Positions 1-9,396 of a stretch of DNA of 64,000 bases are shown one piece after another. A model generated the notes under the pieces. It searched no databases. It saw nothing but the letters and a program-made list of their open reading frames with translations, and was not told the origin of the DNA. How positions within the stretch are numbered: the first letter of the stretch is position 1; each line of letters begins with the position of its first letter. The position numbers were made by a program, and so were the translations under genes. The DNA comes from Pirellulales bacterium (GTDB taxonomy: Bacteria > Planctomycetota > Planctomycetia > Pirellulales > Pirellulaceae). The DNA lies in contig JAKUOW010000004.1 in the NCBI GenBank assembly GCA_022451045.1, positions 1 through 64,000 on the forward strand, written 5' to 3'.

Positions 1-159
1 GGTCAAAGAAGTCAGGAACTTCCGATCCGAATCGTTCCAGTCAGCTTCAGGGCAATCGGCATAGTCAAACAGAATGACATTTCGGGCGTTAAACGAAGAT
101 AATTGGGAAGAGGTCAATCGAGTTGGAATACCGATGAACAAATAATCAGCGGACTCCAT
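1..159 (-). CDS. Partial CDS cut by the left window edge, unknown function
   Basis: An open minus-strand frame starts at ATG 159 and runs without a stop to base 1 (53 codons), so it is absent from the ORF track. The translation begins MESADYLFIGIPTRL and continues with NVILFDYADCPEADW. The hydrophobic beta-strand followed by a loop resembles the start of a Rossmann-like or glycosyltransferase-like fold, but I do not recognise the family. The frame also stays open upstream of 159 as far as about base 240 (LKCFAGQRNVRDLKSANLSRRR), so the true start could lie further upstream. No clear ribosome binding site precedes ATG 159. The call rests on the open frame and protein-like composition only. Confidence 0.4.
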   Translation of the reverse strand, partial: MESADYLFIGIPTRLTSSQLSSFNARNVILFDYADCPEADWNDSDRKFLTSLT

Positions 160-801
160 TCTCCGCCGGCTCAAATTCGCAGACTTTAGGTCACGAACAT
201 TTCTCTGTCCCGCAAAACACTTCAGAAACAAGGATAGAGTTCGCCCACGGCACCCACGGCCCACGGATGGTTTATCTGCGTGAATAACGGTGAATCGAGG
301 CATCTTGACTGATTATCCCCTGATTGATGACGTCTGCTGCCGATGTGTTCTACTCGTCGAACCGGAAAGTAGCAAAATACGAATGGTCGTGTCAACCGAG
401 CATCGGCAAGCAGCATCGATATCCTCGATGCCGTATTCTAATTTTTCTCTACTGCCATCAAGGATTATGATTTCGCCAAGACTAACCCGTAATTCTACTT
501 CTACGCAGAACGCCAATCCAGCAATTGAGTGTTTGGTTGTTTTTCCCGTCGTTTTACTCATCTTTGTTTTTTTATTCTCGTATCTTCTGTTCGTCGTCAG
601 GAAACTGAAGCGAAGCTGTTCGAAGAAAGCATTACGCATCGGAAGAAGACCACTCTGTGAGGTGTAAAAGACTTGCTGGTGGGCAAATTTCGGATGCTGT
701 TGGGCAACGAAGAAGCACGTACAAGCCCGCAGGAGCATCTTTGAAAACATAGTAGAAAAGCTCCTGCAAGCCGGTGAGGGTCGTAGGAGCCTTTAGGGGA
801 G
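160..801. other. Gene-poor stretch without a convincing gene
   Basis: About 640 bases lie between the partial left-edge ORF and the tRNA. The track ORFs here (290-667 plus, 313-750 and 222-416 minus) overlap each other, have no good ribosome binding sites and carry no recognisable motif. Around 243-265 the minus strand reads CCGTGGGCCGTGGGTGCCG, a short CCGTGGG direct repeat. The stretch may hold decayed coding sequence or the leader of the left-edge gene. I see no terminator or promoter I would defend. Confidence 0.4.
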
Positions 802-875
<74 letters not shown>

Positions 876-1092
876 GTGTCTTGAATTGAAGATATTCCCG
901 AAGCCTTGCTTTTGCAACTCCCACAAGCTTAAGAATCTTCATTCTTGACGTTGTCTGTTTTATCACCGACCATTAATCAATGCGGCGTAGTGAATCTTTC
1001 GCTGTTCGAGATGATTCGTTTATAAGTCGATTTCTTCTCAAAACTTATCACTGTATCCATCTATCTAATCTCACACCATTTAAGGAAAGGTA

Positions 1093-1749
1093 ATGTCAGA
1101 CACTTCGTCAAAAATCACCTTACGCATCCTTGATGGTAGTGATCGTGGAAAAACCTTTTCCGAAATCGAGGCTCCGATCACTATCGGCAGAGAAGATGGT
1201 AACACCATCCAACTAAACGATGAACGCGTAAGCCGCTTTCATGCGAAGATCCAGCAAGACCATGAACAGATCGTGCTGACCGATCTTGAAAGCACCAACG
1301 GCACCAAAGTAAACGGCGAAGAAATCCAACTTCGCATCCTGCGATTCGGTGACCTTTTGAGTATCGGAAGAAGTGTCCTGCTTTTCGGATCACGTGAACA
1401 AATCAATGATCGATTGGCAACGCTCAGGGAGAATCAAAAGGACGATCCAACCGGTAGCAGTATCCCCGGTGCCGATGGTAGCAGCTACGACATGGTTATG
1501 AGCGATGCAGAGTTGCAGGCTGCCATGTTTGACCTTGATCCGCCAACGATCCCCGAACGACTGACACCAGGTCAGGCTGCCCAACTTTCAGAATTAATGG
1601 AATTCCTCCACATTCGCATGCGATCTCTTGTACGGGGTGCTGAACCACTTGGGGAAAGTGTTTCCTTCAAAATTGAAAAGTGGCAAGAGTTACTCGATTT
1701 ACACGCACGGATCTCCGAGTACATCTCACAAATTGGGAATCCGGAGTGA
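1093..1749 (+). CDS. FHA domain protein
   Basis: The protein has 218 residues. Residues about 8-100 form a forkhead-associated domain, with the hallmark GR at TIGRED, then VSRFHA and LTDLESTNGTKVNG. These are the conserved phosphothreonine-binding residues of the family. The rest (about 110-218) is polar and helical with no motif I recognise. There is no signal peptide or membrane segment, so it should be cytoplasmic. The start ATG follows AAGGAAAGGTA, a good ribosome binding site. FHA proteins read phosphorylation by Hanks-type kinases, and two such kinases lie elsewhere in this window (17667 and 29563). A link to them is only inference. Confidence 0.9.
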   Translation: MSDTSSKITLRILDGSDRGKTFSEIEAPITIGREDGNTIQLNDERVSRFHAKIQQDHEQIVLTDLESTNGTKVNGEEIQLRILRFGDLLSIGRSVLLFGSREQINDRLATLRENQKDDPTGSSIPGADGSSYDMVMSDAELQAAMFDLDPPTIPERLTPGQAAQLSELMEFLHIRMRSLVRGAEPLGESVSFKIEKWQELLDLHARISEYISQIGNPE

Positions 1750-1849
1750 AACCGATAACACTCTTATCCTTGCTGCCCATGGATAGGATTTTCTTTCCGC
1801 CATACAATGCGGGCTTGTTCTTGCTGAGAACCGAAGAGAGTCCGTATTC

Positions 1850-4800
1850 ATGCCCGTTTCCGATATCGTTGTCAAAGGTGCCAGGGAGCATAACCTGTGT
1901 GATGTAAGCGTCACGCTCCCTCGCAACCAGTTGATATGCATGACCGGTGTTAGCGGCAGCGGTAAAAGTTCCCTCGCGTTTGATACTGTCTTTGCCGAAG
2001 GCCAGCGCCGCTACATTGAAAGCCTCAGCAGCTTTGCCCGTCAATTCCTTGGGCAAATGCCAAAGCCGGACGTCGATTTGATCAGTGGCCTAAGCCCAAC
2101 CATTTCAATTTCACAAAAGACAGCGGGTCGAAACCCTCGCAGTACAGTCGGCACCATCACGGAAATCTACGACTTCCTGCGAGTTTTGTATTCGAGAGTC
2201 GGAACCGGTTACTGTCCTCAATGCGATCGAAAAATCACAGCACAAAGCCTCGAGCAAATTGTCTCCGGTATTTTGATCCTCGAGTCAGGCACACGTTTCA
2301 GCCTCCTGGCACCTCTGATACGTGGTCAAAAAGGTGAACATAAGGATCTGTTCGAAGACCTCCTCCGGCAGGGTTACATTCGGATCCGTGCGGACGGGCA
2401 GATATTCCCACTGAGCGACCCTCCGTCTCTCGATCGACGGCGCCGACACGATATCGAAGTGGTGGTGGATCGGTTGCAGATTAAATCCGACATCCGCTCC
2501 CGACTCACAGAGTCTGTCGAGCAAGCCTTAAAAATTGGTGATGGCACGCTGTTCGTCGCATTGGAAACGGATAAAGATGTCGCCGACAAAATCTATTCAA
2601 GTGAATATGCTTGTACCGAATGTGGAATTAGCTTCCCAACACCCAGCCCACAACTATTTAGCTTTAACAGCCCACGAGGGATGTGTCAGAAGTGCGACGG
2701 TCTGGGCACACTGTATTCATTCGATGAAAACCTGCTAATCCCAGATACTTCACTGAGTTTTATGCAAGGTTGTATCGACACAACCGACACGTGGAAAAAA
2801 ATGGGCCGTTGGCGACGTCACATCTATAAGGGTGTGGCTGAAACGATGGAACGTATTCACGACTTCCCTGAAGGTCTGATGCTTGAAACACCGTGGGCTG
2901 ACCTGCCACAACAAGCGAGAGATATTTGGCTTTGGGGAGCCGGTGATCATCACATCACATTTACCTGGCGAGGTGGAAATGCGCCTCTAAAATATGGCGG
3001 CACCTTTGACGGGATCATACCTGAGCTCAAGTCCAAGTACACGGGCAGCAAAAGCAAGGTGCAATTGCGTCAGCTCGAAAAATATATGCGGACAATCGAG
3101 TGTCCCACATGTGACGGCCAGCGATTAGTAGCTCAGGCTCGGTCTGTAAAACTAGAGTCGTCTCATCCTCAGTTTGAACAGTCGCCGTGGCAAAGTCTGC
3201 CAGATGTATGTGCCCTTAGTGTGAAAGATGCGGCGGACTTTTTTGACCAGATCAAGTTAGGCCCAACCTCAGCAATTATTGCTGAAGAAGCTCTTAAAGA
3301 AATCCGTGGACGACTTGGATTCCTACTAAACGTTGGGCTGGACTATCTGGCACTGGATCGGACGGCACCAACACTTTCTGGTGGCGAAGCACAGCGGATC
3401 CGACTTGCTGCACAAATCGGATCAGGTCTTGTCGGCGTCCTATATATTCTGGATGAACCGTCGATCGGATTGCATCCGAGAGATAACGACCGGCTGCTGC
3501 AAACGCTGAAGCACTTGCGAGATATCGGAAACACCGTCGTCGTTGTTGAGCATGATGAAGACACTATGCGGACGGCAGATTACCTGGTGGACTTCGGCCC
3601 TGGCGCTGGCATCTGTGGAGGAGAAATTGTAGCCCGCGGATCAATCGACGAAATTGAAATGCAGGATCGAAGCGTGACCGGTCAGTTTCTTGCCGGTAAA
3701 CGTGAAATTGAAATCCCGTCAACGCGACGACCGCAAAACGGAGAATCGGTTACGGTACGAGAAGCTGCTCACAATAATCTCAAATCGGTGGATGTCGAGA
3801 TTCCCACAGGCAATCTGGTGGGTATTACAGGAGTATCCGGCAGCGGCAAAAGCTCACTGGTCAACGATATTCTTGTCGAAGCACTTCGACGCGACTTGAA
3901 TAACGGCCTTGGTACGCCCGGAGATCATGCGGGTATCGATGGCATGGAATATCTGGACAAGATGATTGCCATCGATCAATCACCCATCGGACGTACACCA
4001 CGATCGAATCCGGCTACATATATAAAAGTCTTCGATGATATTCGAAACCTGTTTTCACAACTTCCTGACGCAAAACGCCGTGGGTATAAACCGGGACGAT
4101 TTAGTTTCAACGTCAAAGGTGGTCGTTGCGAGGCATGTGAAGGCAACGGTACAAATCGTCTTGAAATGGACTTCTTGGCTGATGTCTGGGTGACCTGCCC
4201 GGTATGTAACAGTAATCGCTTCAATCGTGAAACGTTGCAGGTGCAGTTCAAAGGGCATTCCATCGCCGACGTACTCGAAATGGAAATTGGTGAAGCATTA
4301 GAGTTATTTGAGAACATCCCGAAGATTCACCACAAGTTGTCGACGCTCAAAGATGTGGGGCTAGAGTACATCAAACTCGGGCAGCCATCTCCTCCCCTTT
4401 CAGGCGGCGAAGCACAACGTATCAAGTTAGCGAAAGAGCTGGTGAAGAAGAGTACCGGTCAAACATTGTACTTGCTTGACGAGCCGACAACCGGACTGCA
4501 TTTCGCTGACATCCAGATGCTCCTGAAAGTGCTCCATGCGTTCGTGGACAACGGAAACACGGTCTTAATCGTTGAACATAATCTGGATGTTATTAAGACA
4601 GCGGACTGGGTGATGGATCTCGGCCCCGAAGGTGGTGAAGACGGAGGTGAGATCGTCTGCCAGGGCACGCCTGAACAGGTTGCCGATTGCGAAGCATCCT
4701 TTACAGGACGAGCATTAGCACGTGTCTTACGCGGAGAAGCAAACCCCGCGGCTGAAAGAAAACGTGACCAGGAACTCGCGGCCAAGGCGGATCGGGAGCT

Positions 4801-7800
4801 TAAGCGAATCAAGGTGACTGGTGCCCGCCAACACAACTTGAAAATGGTGGATACGGAAATTGCCCGTGATCACATGACGGTATTTTCCGGTCCTAGTGGG
4901 TCTGGCAAAACATCGCTGGCAATGGACACAATCTATGCCGAAGGTCAGCGCCGTTACGTTGAGAGTTTAAGTAGCTATGCCCGGCAGTTCATAAATCAAA
5001 TGCAAAAGCCACAGCTCGACTATATCGAAGGGCTCTCTCCGGCTATTGCCATTGAACAAAAGAATCTCGGCCATACTCCCCGTTCCACGGTTGGTACTGT
5101 CACAGAGATTTATGATTACCTGCGAATCCTGATGGCTCGGTGTGGAGTGCCACATTGCCCTGACTGTGACATTGAAGTCGGAACACAGGCTGCGGATCAG
5201 ATTATCGATAAGGTACTGGATTGTGAAGAAGGGACTCGGATGTTCCTAATGGCGCCGGTGGAGCTGGATCCGGGTCAGGAGTACGAACAGTTATGGGATG
5301 AGATTCGCACGTCCGGCTTCCAGCGTGTGCGTATCGATCGTACGACGTATCGCGTCGACGAAATACCGGAGCTTGACCGCCGCAGTGTTCATCATGTTAC
5401 CGTCGTCGTGGATCGAATTACCGCGAGGGAAGGCGATCGGTCGAGAATTGCCGAGAGTATTGAGTTGGCACTCCAGCTTGGTAAGGGCGAAATGGAAGTG
5501 GCCCTGGTAAATGAATCCCAAGATGAAACGCAATGGGAAGTCATACCACACAGTCAGCATCTTGCCTGTAATTCCTGCGGACGCAGCTTTGAGCATCTCA
5601 CGCCACATCACTTTTCCTTCAACAGTAATCTTGGCTGGTGCTCATCGTGTGAAGGAATCGGTATTCAAACGGGTGCAAATCTCAGCCTTATGATCCCTGA
5701 TACCCGACTTACGTTGGCTGAAGGCGTGCTCAAACTGTGGCCCGACCTTGAGAATCGAATCAGCCGCGCGATGCTCGAGGCACTTGGCGCAAGACTCGGA
5801 GTGCCGACCGATTTGCCATTCGAGAAGCTTACACCTCGCCAGCGACGAATCATGCTTCATGGCGGACCTCCTCAATGGATCGAGGTGCAGATACCGGCTG
5901 ATGGCAGCGATCCGGCGAGGAAATTCAGTTTTCAATTCAAAGGACTGTATCCCGCTCTCGCTGAAGCATCACGGTTGTCCGCTTCACTGAGAAGCAGATT
6001 AGAACATTTGATTGACGAAGTCGAATGCTCAACGTGTGGAGGCAGTCGAATACGTGATGACGCAGGTGCATATCGATTTAGGAATGAAACGGTTGAAACG
6101 CTTTGCCGCACACCGCTTGGTGATCTGCTTTCACTGGTGAATAAGTGGGAGCTGGACGACCGGGAACAGCTGATTGCTGGCGAGTTACTGCGTGAGATTA
6201 AAGCACGATTGGAATTTCTCAATGAAATTGGACTGTTCTATCTCAGCCTGAATCGGCCATCTGCCACGTTGTCTAACGGGGAAGCACAACGGATTCGACT
6301 TGCCAGCCAACTTGGCAGCGGGCTGTGTGGAGTACTGTATGTGCTCGACGAGCCGACGATTGGTTTGCACCCAAGAGATAACGGCCGCTTGCTGCGAGCA
6401 TTGCACAAACTTCGTGATCTCGGAAATACACTGCTTGTTGTTGAGCATGATCGCGAAGTGATTGAAGGCAGCGATTACCTGTATGACTTTGGTCCAGGTA
6501 GCGGAAGTCATGGTGGACAGATTGTGGCCCATGGCAGTATTGATGAAGTCAGCAAACACAAAGGCAGCGTGACCGGACCGTACCTGAAGGGAAAAAAATC
6601 GATCCCAATACCGGAAAACCGCAGGCGAGTTATTAATAGTGCAAAATCTGGCAGTCAGTGGCTCGAAGTAATTGAAGCGTCACACAATAATCTCAAACAT
6701 GTGAATTTACGTATCCCGCTTGGAACCCTAACGGCAATCACCGGCCCCAGTGGTAGCGGAAAGAGTTCTCTGATCGATGATACGCTGTATCCAGCACTTG
6801 CCCGCCGACTTCATCGTGCATCGCTGATTCCCGGAGCTCATGAGCGCATTGATGGACTCGAATACATTAACAAGGTGATTCGAGTAGACCAAAATCCACT
6901 GGGTAACTCGCCGTCGTCAAACCCGGCAACCTATACAGGAATGTTCGACTTAATTCGCGAACTGTTCTCAAAGTTGCCGGATGCTAAGATTCGCGGATAC
7001 ACGGCTCGACGTTTCAGCTTCAATGTCCCAGGTGGTCGCTGCGATGATTGTGATGGACAAGGACAAAAGTGCATTGAAATGCATTTCCTGCCGGACGTGT
7101 GGGTCCCGTGTGAAACCTGTGAAGGTAAACGCTACAACGATGAGACGCTGACCGTCCAATTCCGTGGTCACTCTATTAGTGATGTTCTTGCAATGACCTG
7201 CAAAGAAGCTCTGGAGTTGTTTGATAGCATTCCAAAAATTCGGAAGATTCTCCAGACGCTTTGTGATGTGGGCCTTGATTACCTGACGTTAGGCCAATCT
7301 GCTCCGACACTTTCAGGTGGTGAGGCACAACGAGTTAAGTTAGCGGCAGAATTGTCTCGCCCGGATACAGGACAGACGCTGTACCTGTTAGACGAACCAA
7401 CCACCGGATTACATTTTGATGACTTGCGCAAGCTACTGGACGTCCTGCAACGACTCGTTGATCTGGGAAATACCGTTGTGGTGATTGAACACAATCTGGA
7501 TCTGATCAAGTCCGCTGACTGGATTATCGATATTGGACCGGAAGCTGGCGAGGCAGGTGGACAAATCGTCGGACAAGGTACTCCCGAAGCTCTATCAAAG
7601 AAATTTGCCGGTAAGACGAAACGAAAAGTACCGAGTCACACTGCACAAGCGTTGGCGCCGGTGCTTGATGAAGGCCCTTATGAAAAACGTGTGTCGTTTG
7701 ATCCTTCAGTAACTGACGCAGAGCAAGAAGGCGACCTATCGATAAGTGATATTGGTGATCAGGCCAGTATGCCGTGGGAAGTTGACGGTCTTAAGTGGCA

Positions 7801-8692
7801 CACAGTCGATCGTGTTGGACGACGCGGCGAGCCGTGCCGGTGGGATGGAAAAATACTGGCCGAGGTTATCCAGCGAATTGAAAAGCATGGCAGCTTTAGC
7901 GAAACCGATTACAGTAGCCGAACCGTTGTTGAAATCGCTGCTCAAAAGAAGAGTCAGGGGTGGTTCTTTCACGCGATTACCGCCGAAGCGTGGTTGCTGA
8001 AAATGAAATTCCGTACAGCAACAGGCACCTTTAGGCGTGAACAGCTCGTGCCAGCCATGGGACTGAAGACTCTTAATCAAATGGATGAGTTACCGGTTTA
8101 TGGCAACGAACCCAGGGTGAAAGTAAAGTCACTGAGAGGCCCATGGCAAGAAGTGGAAATCAGAGCACATAGTTGGGAAGAAATCGATAACCCGGTGTTT
8201 TGGGAGTTTATTGAAACGGCCGCGAAAGGGTTTGCCAAAGTTACAGATTCAACGGCCAGGGATCCGAACAAACACACGCCCTGGAAAAAAGCGGGTCAGC
8301 AGTGGCACTTTTCGAGAAAGGGCTTTACTGGTGGGCGAAATATCCAATGGCCTGCAGAAGTTTGGGAAGACCTATACGGATTGTTACAGAGCCTTGTACC
8401 GGATGGTCAGTTCCTATGGAACAACAAAGTTTTGGTACACCTGTATCAAAAAGGTGGTCGTATGCCATGGGTAACGATCAATACCAAGAAAGCTGAAGAT
8501 CTGGTGTTGATCGTTAATACGCCCACCGGCCAAACGACAACTGGTCGAATTGCAGACCTAGGGCGTAAGCGCGAAGTCGGCAGTGGTAAAGCAGAGCGTG
8601 ATCACGTGAAGATTTACTTTCGCAGTGTGGAAGATATTTATAGCGGTGACCTTGAGAGCTTCCTGCGTGAACAACTGGAATTAGAGCAATAG
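1850..8692 (+). CDS. uvrA: Tandem double UvrA (excinuclease ABC subunit A fusion)
   Basis: This 2280-residue protein is two complete UvrA copies in one chain, against about 940 residues for ordinary UvrA. UvrA is the DNA damage-sensing ATPase of nucleotide excision repair. Copy 1 covers about residues 1-960 and copy 2 about 985-1940. Each copy has two Walker A motifs: GVSGSGKSS at about 33 and 660, GPSGSGKTS at about 1013 and GPSGSGKSS at about 1632. Each also has CxxC zinc modules (CTECG/CQKC, CEAC/CPVC, CNSCG/CSSC, CDDC/CETC) and LDEP Walker B motifs. Three signatures read LSGGEAQR, while the one at about 1474 reads LSNGEAQR. Residues about 1955-2280 are not UvrA. They are Trp-rich and look like an internal duplication. 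The start ATG follows GAAGAGAG. A CBM9-like gene follows 11 bases downstream. A link to repair of planctomycete DNA is inferred from family. Confidence 0.95.
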   Translation: MPVSDIVVKGAREHNLCDVSVTLPRNQLICMTGVSGSGKSSLAFDTVFAEGQRRYIESLSSFARQFLGQMPKPDVDLISGLSPTISISQKTAGRNPRSTVGTITEIYDFLRVLYSRVGTGYCPQCDRKITAQSLEQIVSGILILESGTRFSLLAPLIRGQKGEHKDLFEDLLRQGYIRIRADGQIFPLSDPPSLDRRRRHDIEVVVDRLQIKSDIRSRLTESVEQALKIGDGTLFVALETDKDVADKIYSSEYACTECGISFPTPSPQLFSFNSPRGMCQKCDGLGTLYSFDENLLIPDTSLSFMQGCIDTTDTWKKMGRWRRHIYKGVAETMERIHDFPEGLMLETPWADLPQQARDIWLWGAGDHHITFTWRGGNAPLKYGGTFDGIIPELKSKYTGSKSKVQLRQLEKYMRTIECPTCDGQRLVAQARSVKLESSHPQFEQSPWQSLPDVCALSVKDAADFFDQIKLGPTSAIIAEEALKEIRGRLGFLLNVGLDYLALDRTAPTLSGGEAQRIRLAAQIGSGLVGVLYILDEPSIGLHPRDNDRLLQTLKHLRDIGNTVVVVEHDEDTMRTADYLVDFGPGAGICGGEIVARGSIDEIEMQDRSVTGQFLAGKREIEIPSTRRPQNGESVTVREAAHNNLKSVDVEIPTGNLVGITGVSGSGKSSLVNDILVEALRRDLNNGLGTPGDHAGIDGMEYLDKMIAIDQSPIGRTPRSNPATYIKVFDDIRNLFSQLPDAKRRGYKPGRFSFNVKGGRCEACEGNGTNRLEMDFLADVWVTCPVCNSNRFNRETLQVQFKGHSIADVLEMEIGEALELFENIPKIHHKLSTLKDVGLEYIKLGQPSPPLSGGEAQRIKLAKELVKKSTGQTLYLLDEPTTGLHFADIQMLLKVLHAFVDNGNTVLIVEHNLDVIKTADWVMDLGPEGGEDGGEIVCQGTPEQVADCEASFTGRALARVLRGEANPAAERKRDQELAAKADRELKRIKVTGARQHNLKMVDTEIARDHMTVFSGPSGSGKTSLAMDTIYAEGQRRYVESLSSYARQFINQMQKPQLDYIEGLSPAIAIEQKNLGHTPRSTVGTVTEIYDYLRILMARCGVPHCPDCDIEVGTQAADQIIDKVLDCEEGTRMFLMAPVELDPGQEYEQLWDEIRTSGFQRVRIDRTTYRVDEIPELDRRSVHHVTVVVDRITAREGDRSRIAESIELALQLGKGEMEVALVNESQDETQWEVIPHSQHLACNSCGRSFEHLTPHHFSFNSNLGWCSSCEGIGIQTGANLSLMIPDTRLTLAEGVLKLWPDLENRISRAMLEALGARLGVPTDLPFEKLTPRQRRIMLHGGPPQWIEVQIPADGSDPARKFSFQFKGLYPALAEASRLSASLRSRLEHLIDEVECSTCGGSRIRDDAGAYRFRNETVETLCRTPLGDLLSLVNKWELDDREQLIAGELLREIKARLEFLNEIGLFYLSLNRPSATLSNGEAQRIRLASQLGSGLCGVLYVLDEPTIGLHPRDNGRLLRALHKLRDLGNTLLVVEHDREVIEGSDYLYDFGPGSGSHGGQIVAHGSIDEVSKHKGSVTGPYLKGKKSIPIPENRRRVINSAKSGSQWLEVIEASHNNLKHVNLRIPLGTLTAITGPSGSGKSSLIDDTLYPALARRLHRASLIPGAHERIDGLEYINKVIRVDQNPLGNSPSSNPATYTGMFDLIRELFSKLPDAKIRGYTARRFSFNVPGGRCDDCDGQGQKCIEMHFLPDVWVPCETCEGKRYNDETLTVQFRGHSISDVLAMTCKEALELFDSIPKIRKILQTLCDVGLDYLTLGQSAPTLSGGEAQRVKLAAELSRPDTGQTLYLLDEPTTGLHFDDLRKLLDVLQRLVDLGNTVVVIEHNLDLIKSADWIIDIGPEAGEAGGQIVGQGTPEALSKKFAGKTKRKVPSHTAQALAPVLDEGPYEKRVSFDPSVTDAEQEGDLSISDIGDQASMPWEVDGLKWHTVDRVGRRGEPCRWDGKILAEVIQRIEKHGSFSETDYSSRTVVEIAAQKKSQGWFFHAITAEAWLLKMKFRTATGTFRREQLVPAMGLKTLNQMDELPVYGNEPRVKVKSLRGPWQEVEIRAHSWEEIDNPVFWEFIETAAKGFAKVTDSTARDPNKHTPWKKAGQQWHFSRKGFTGGRNIQWPAEVWEDLYGLLQSLVPDGQFLWNNKVLVHLYQKGGRMPWVTINTKKAEDLVLIVNTPTGQTTTGRIADLGRKREVGSGKAERDHVKIYFRSVEDIYSGDLESFLREQLELEQ

Positions 8693-8703
8693 GAGAGCAA
8701 ATC

Positions 8704-9372
8704 ATGGCAGAAACACAGAGCCCACAATTGATTGACCCCACATTGCTGTTCCAGTTTTCACAGTCGTTAGAGAAGACACGTAGCAAATGGTCAGATGAAA
8801 CAGGAATTAAGCTTACCGAGCGTCATGATTTAGGGACGTTTAATGACTTAACAGGTAAGAAGCAATTCGCTGATCTAAAAATGGGTTGGAATGCGAACGG
8901 AATTTATGTGCATTTACGTGTCCGCGGCAAAACTCAGTCGATTTGGGCTCGAACACAAAAGCCAGAAGATAGTGATGGACTACAGATCTGGATTGATACT
9001 CGCGATACACACATGATTCACAGGGCGACACAGTATTGCCATTGGTTTGTGCTCTTACCAGTTGGTGCTGGCAAAGGCTTCACGCAACCATCGGCGAGGA
9101 TGCTGCCGATCAACCGTGCAAAGCAACATCCGAATCCGATTATCCCGGATTCTATTCGCGTCAAAAGTGCCATCAAGCGGGATGGTTATGAACTTCAGGC
9201 ATTCATCCCTTCTGATGCACTAACGGGGTTTAACCCGGATGAGTACCAGCGATTAGGATTCTTTTATAAAGTTACCGATCGGGAATTAGGGACACAGCAC
9301 TTTAGTCTTGGAAATGACTATCCGGTTACCGAAGATCCAAGTCTGTGGGGGTCGCTGACGCTGGACAAATAG
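8704..9372 (+). CDS. CBM9/DOMON-like domain protein
   Basis: The protein has 222 residues. The middle resembles the carbohydrate-binding family 9-like (DOMON-related) beta-sandwich. The pattern is a W-x-x-N-G-I-Y-V strand (MGWNANGIYVHLRV), then a D-G-L-Q-I-W-I-D-T-R-D strand typical of the fold, and a final strand ending in SLWGSLTLDK. There is no signal peptide, which is unusual for a sugar-binding module and suggests a cytoplasmic role. The start follows AGGAGAGCAAATC. It lies 11 bases after the double uvrA and is probably co-transcribed with it. Its ligand and any repair role are unknown. Confidence 0.7.
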   Translation: MAETQSPQLIDPTLLFQFSQSLEKTRSKWSDETGIKLTERHDLGTFNDLTGKKQFADLKMGWNANGIYVHLRVRGKTQSIWARTQKPEDSDGLQIWIDTRDTHMIHRATQYCHWFVLLPVGAGKGFTQPSARMLPINRAKQHPNPIIPDSIRVKSAIKRDGYELQAFIPSDALTGFNPDEYQRLGFFYKVTDRELGTQHFSLGNDYPVTEDPSLWGSLTLDK

Positions 9373-9396
9373 AGGTAATCCGAAGTCTTAAATCGA

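Noticed and set aside
290-667. 125-aa plus ORF and the overlapping 145-aa minus ORF (313-750)
   Set aside because: They overlap on opposite strands, lack ribosome binding sites and show no motif, so both are probably chance ORFs.
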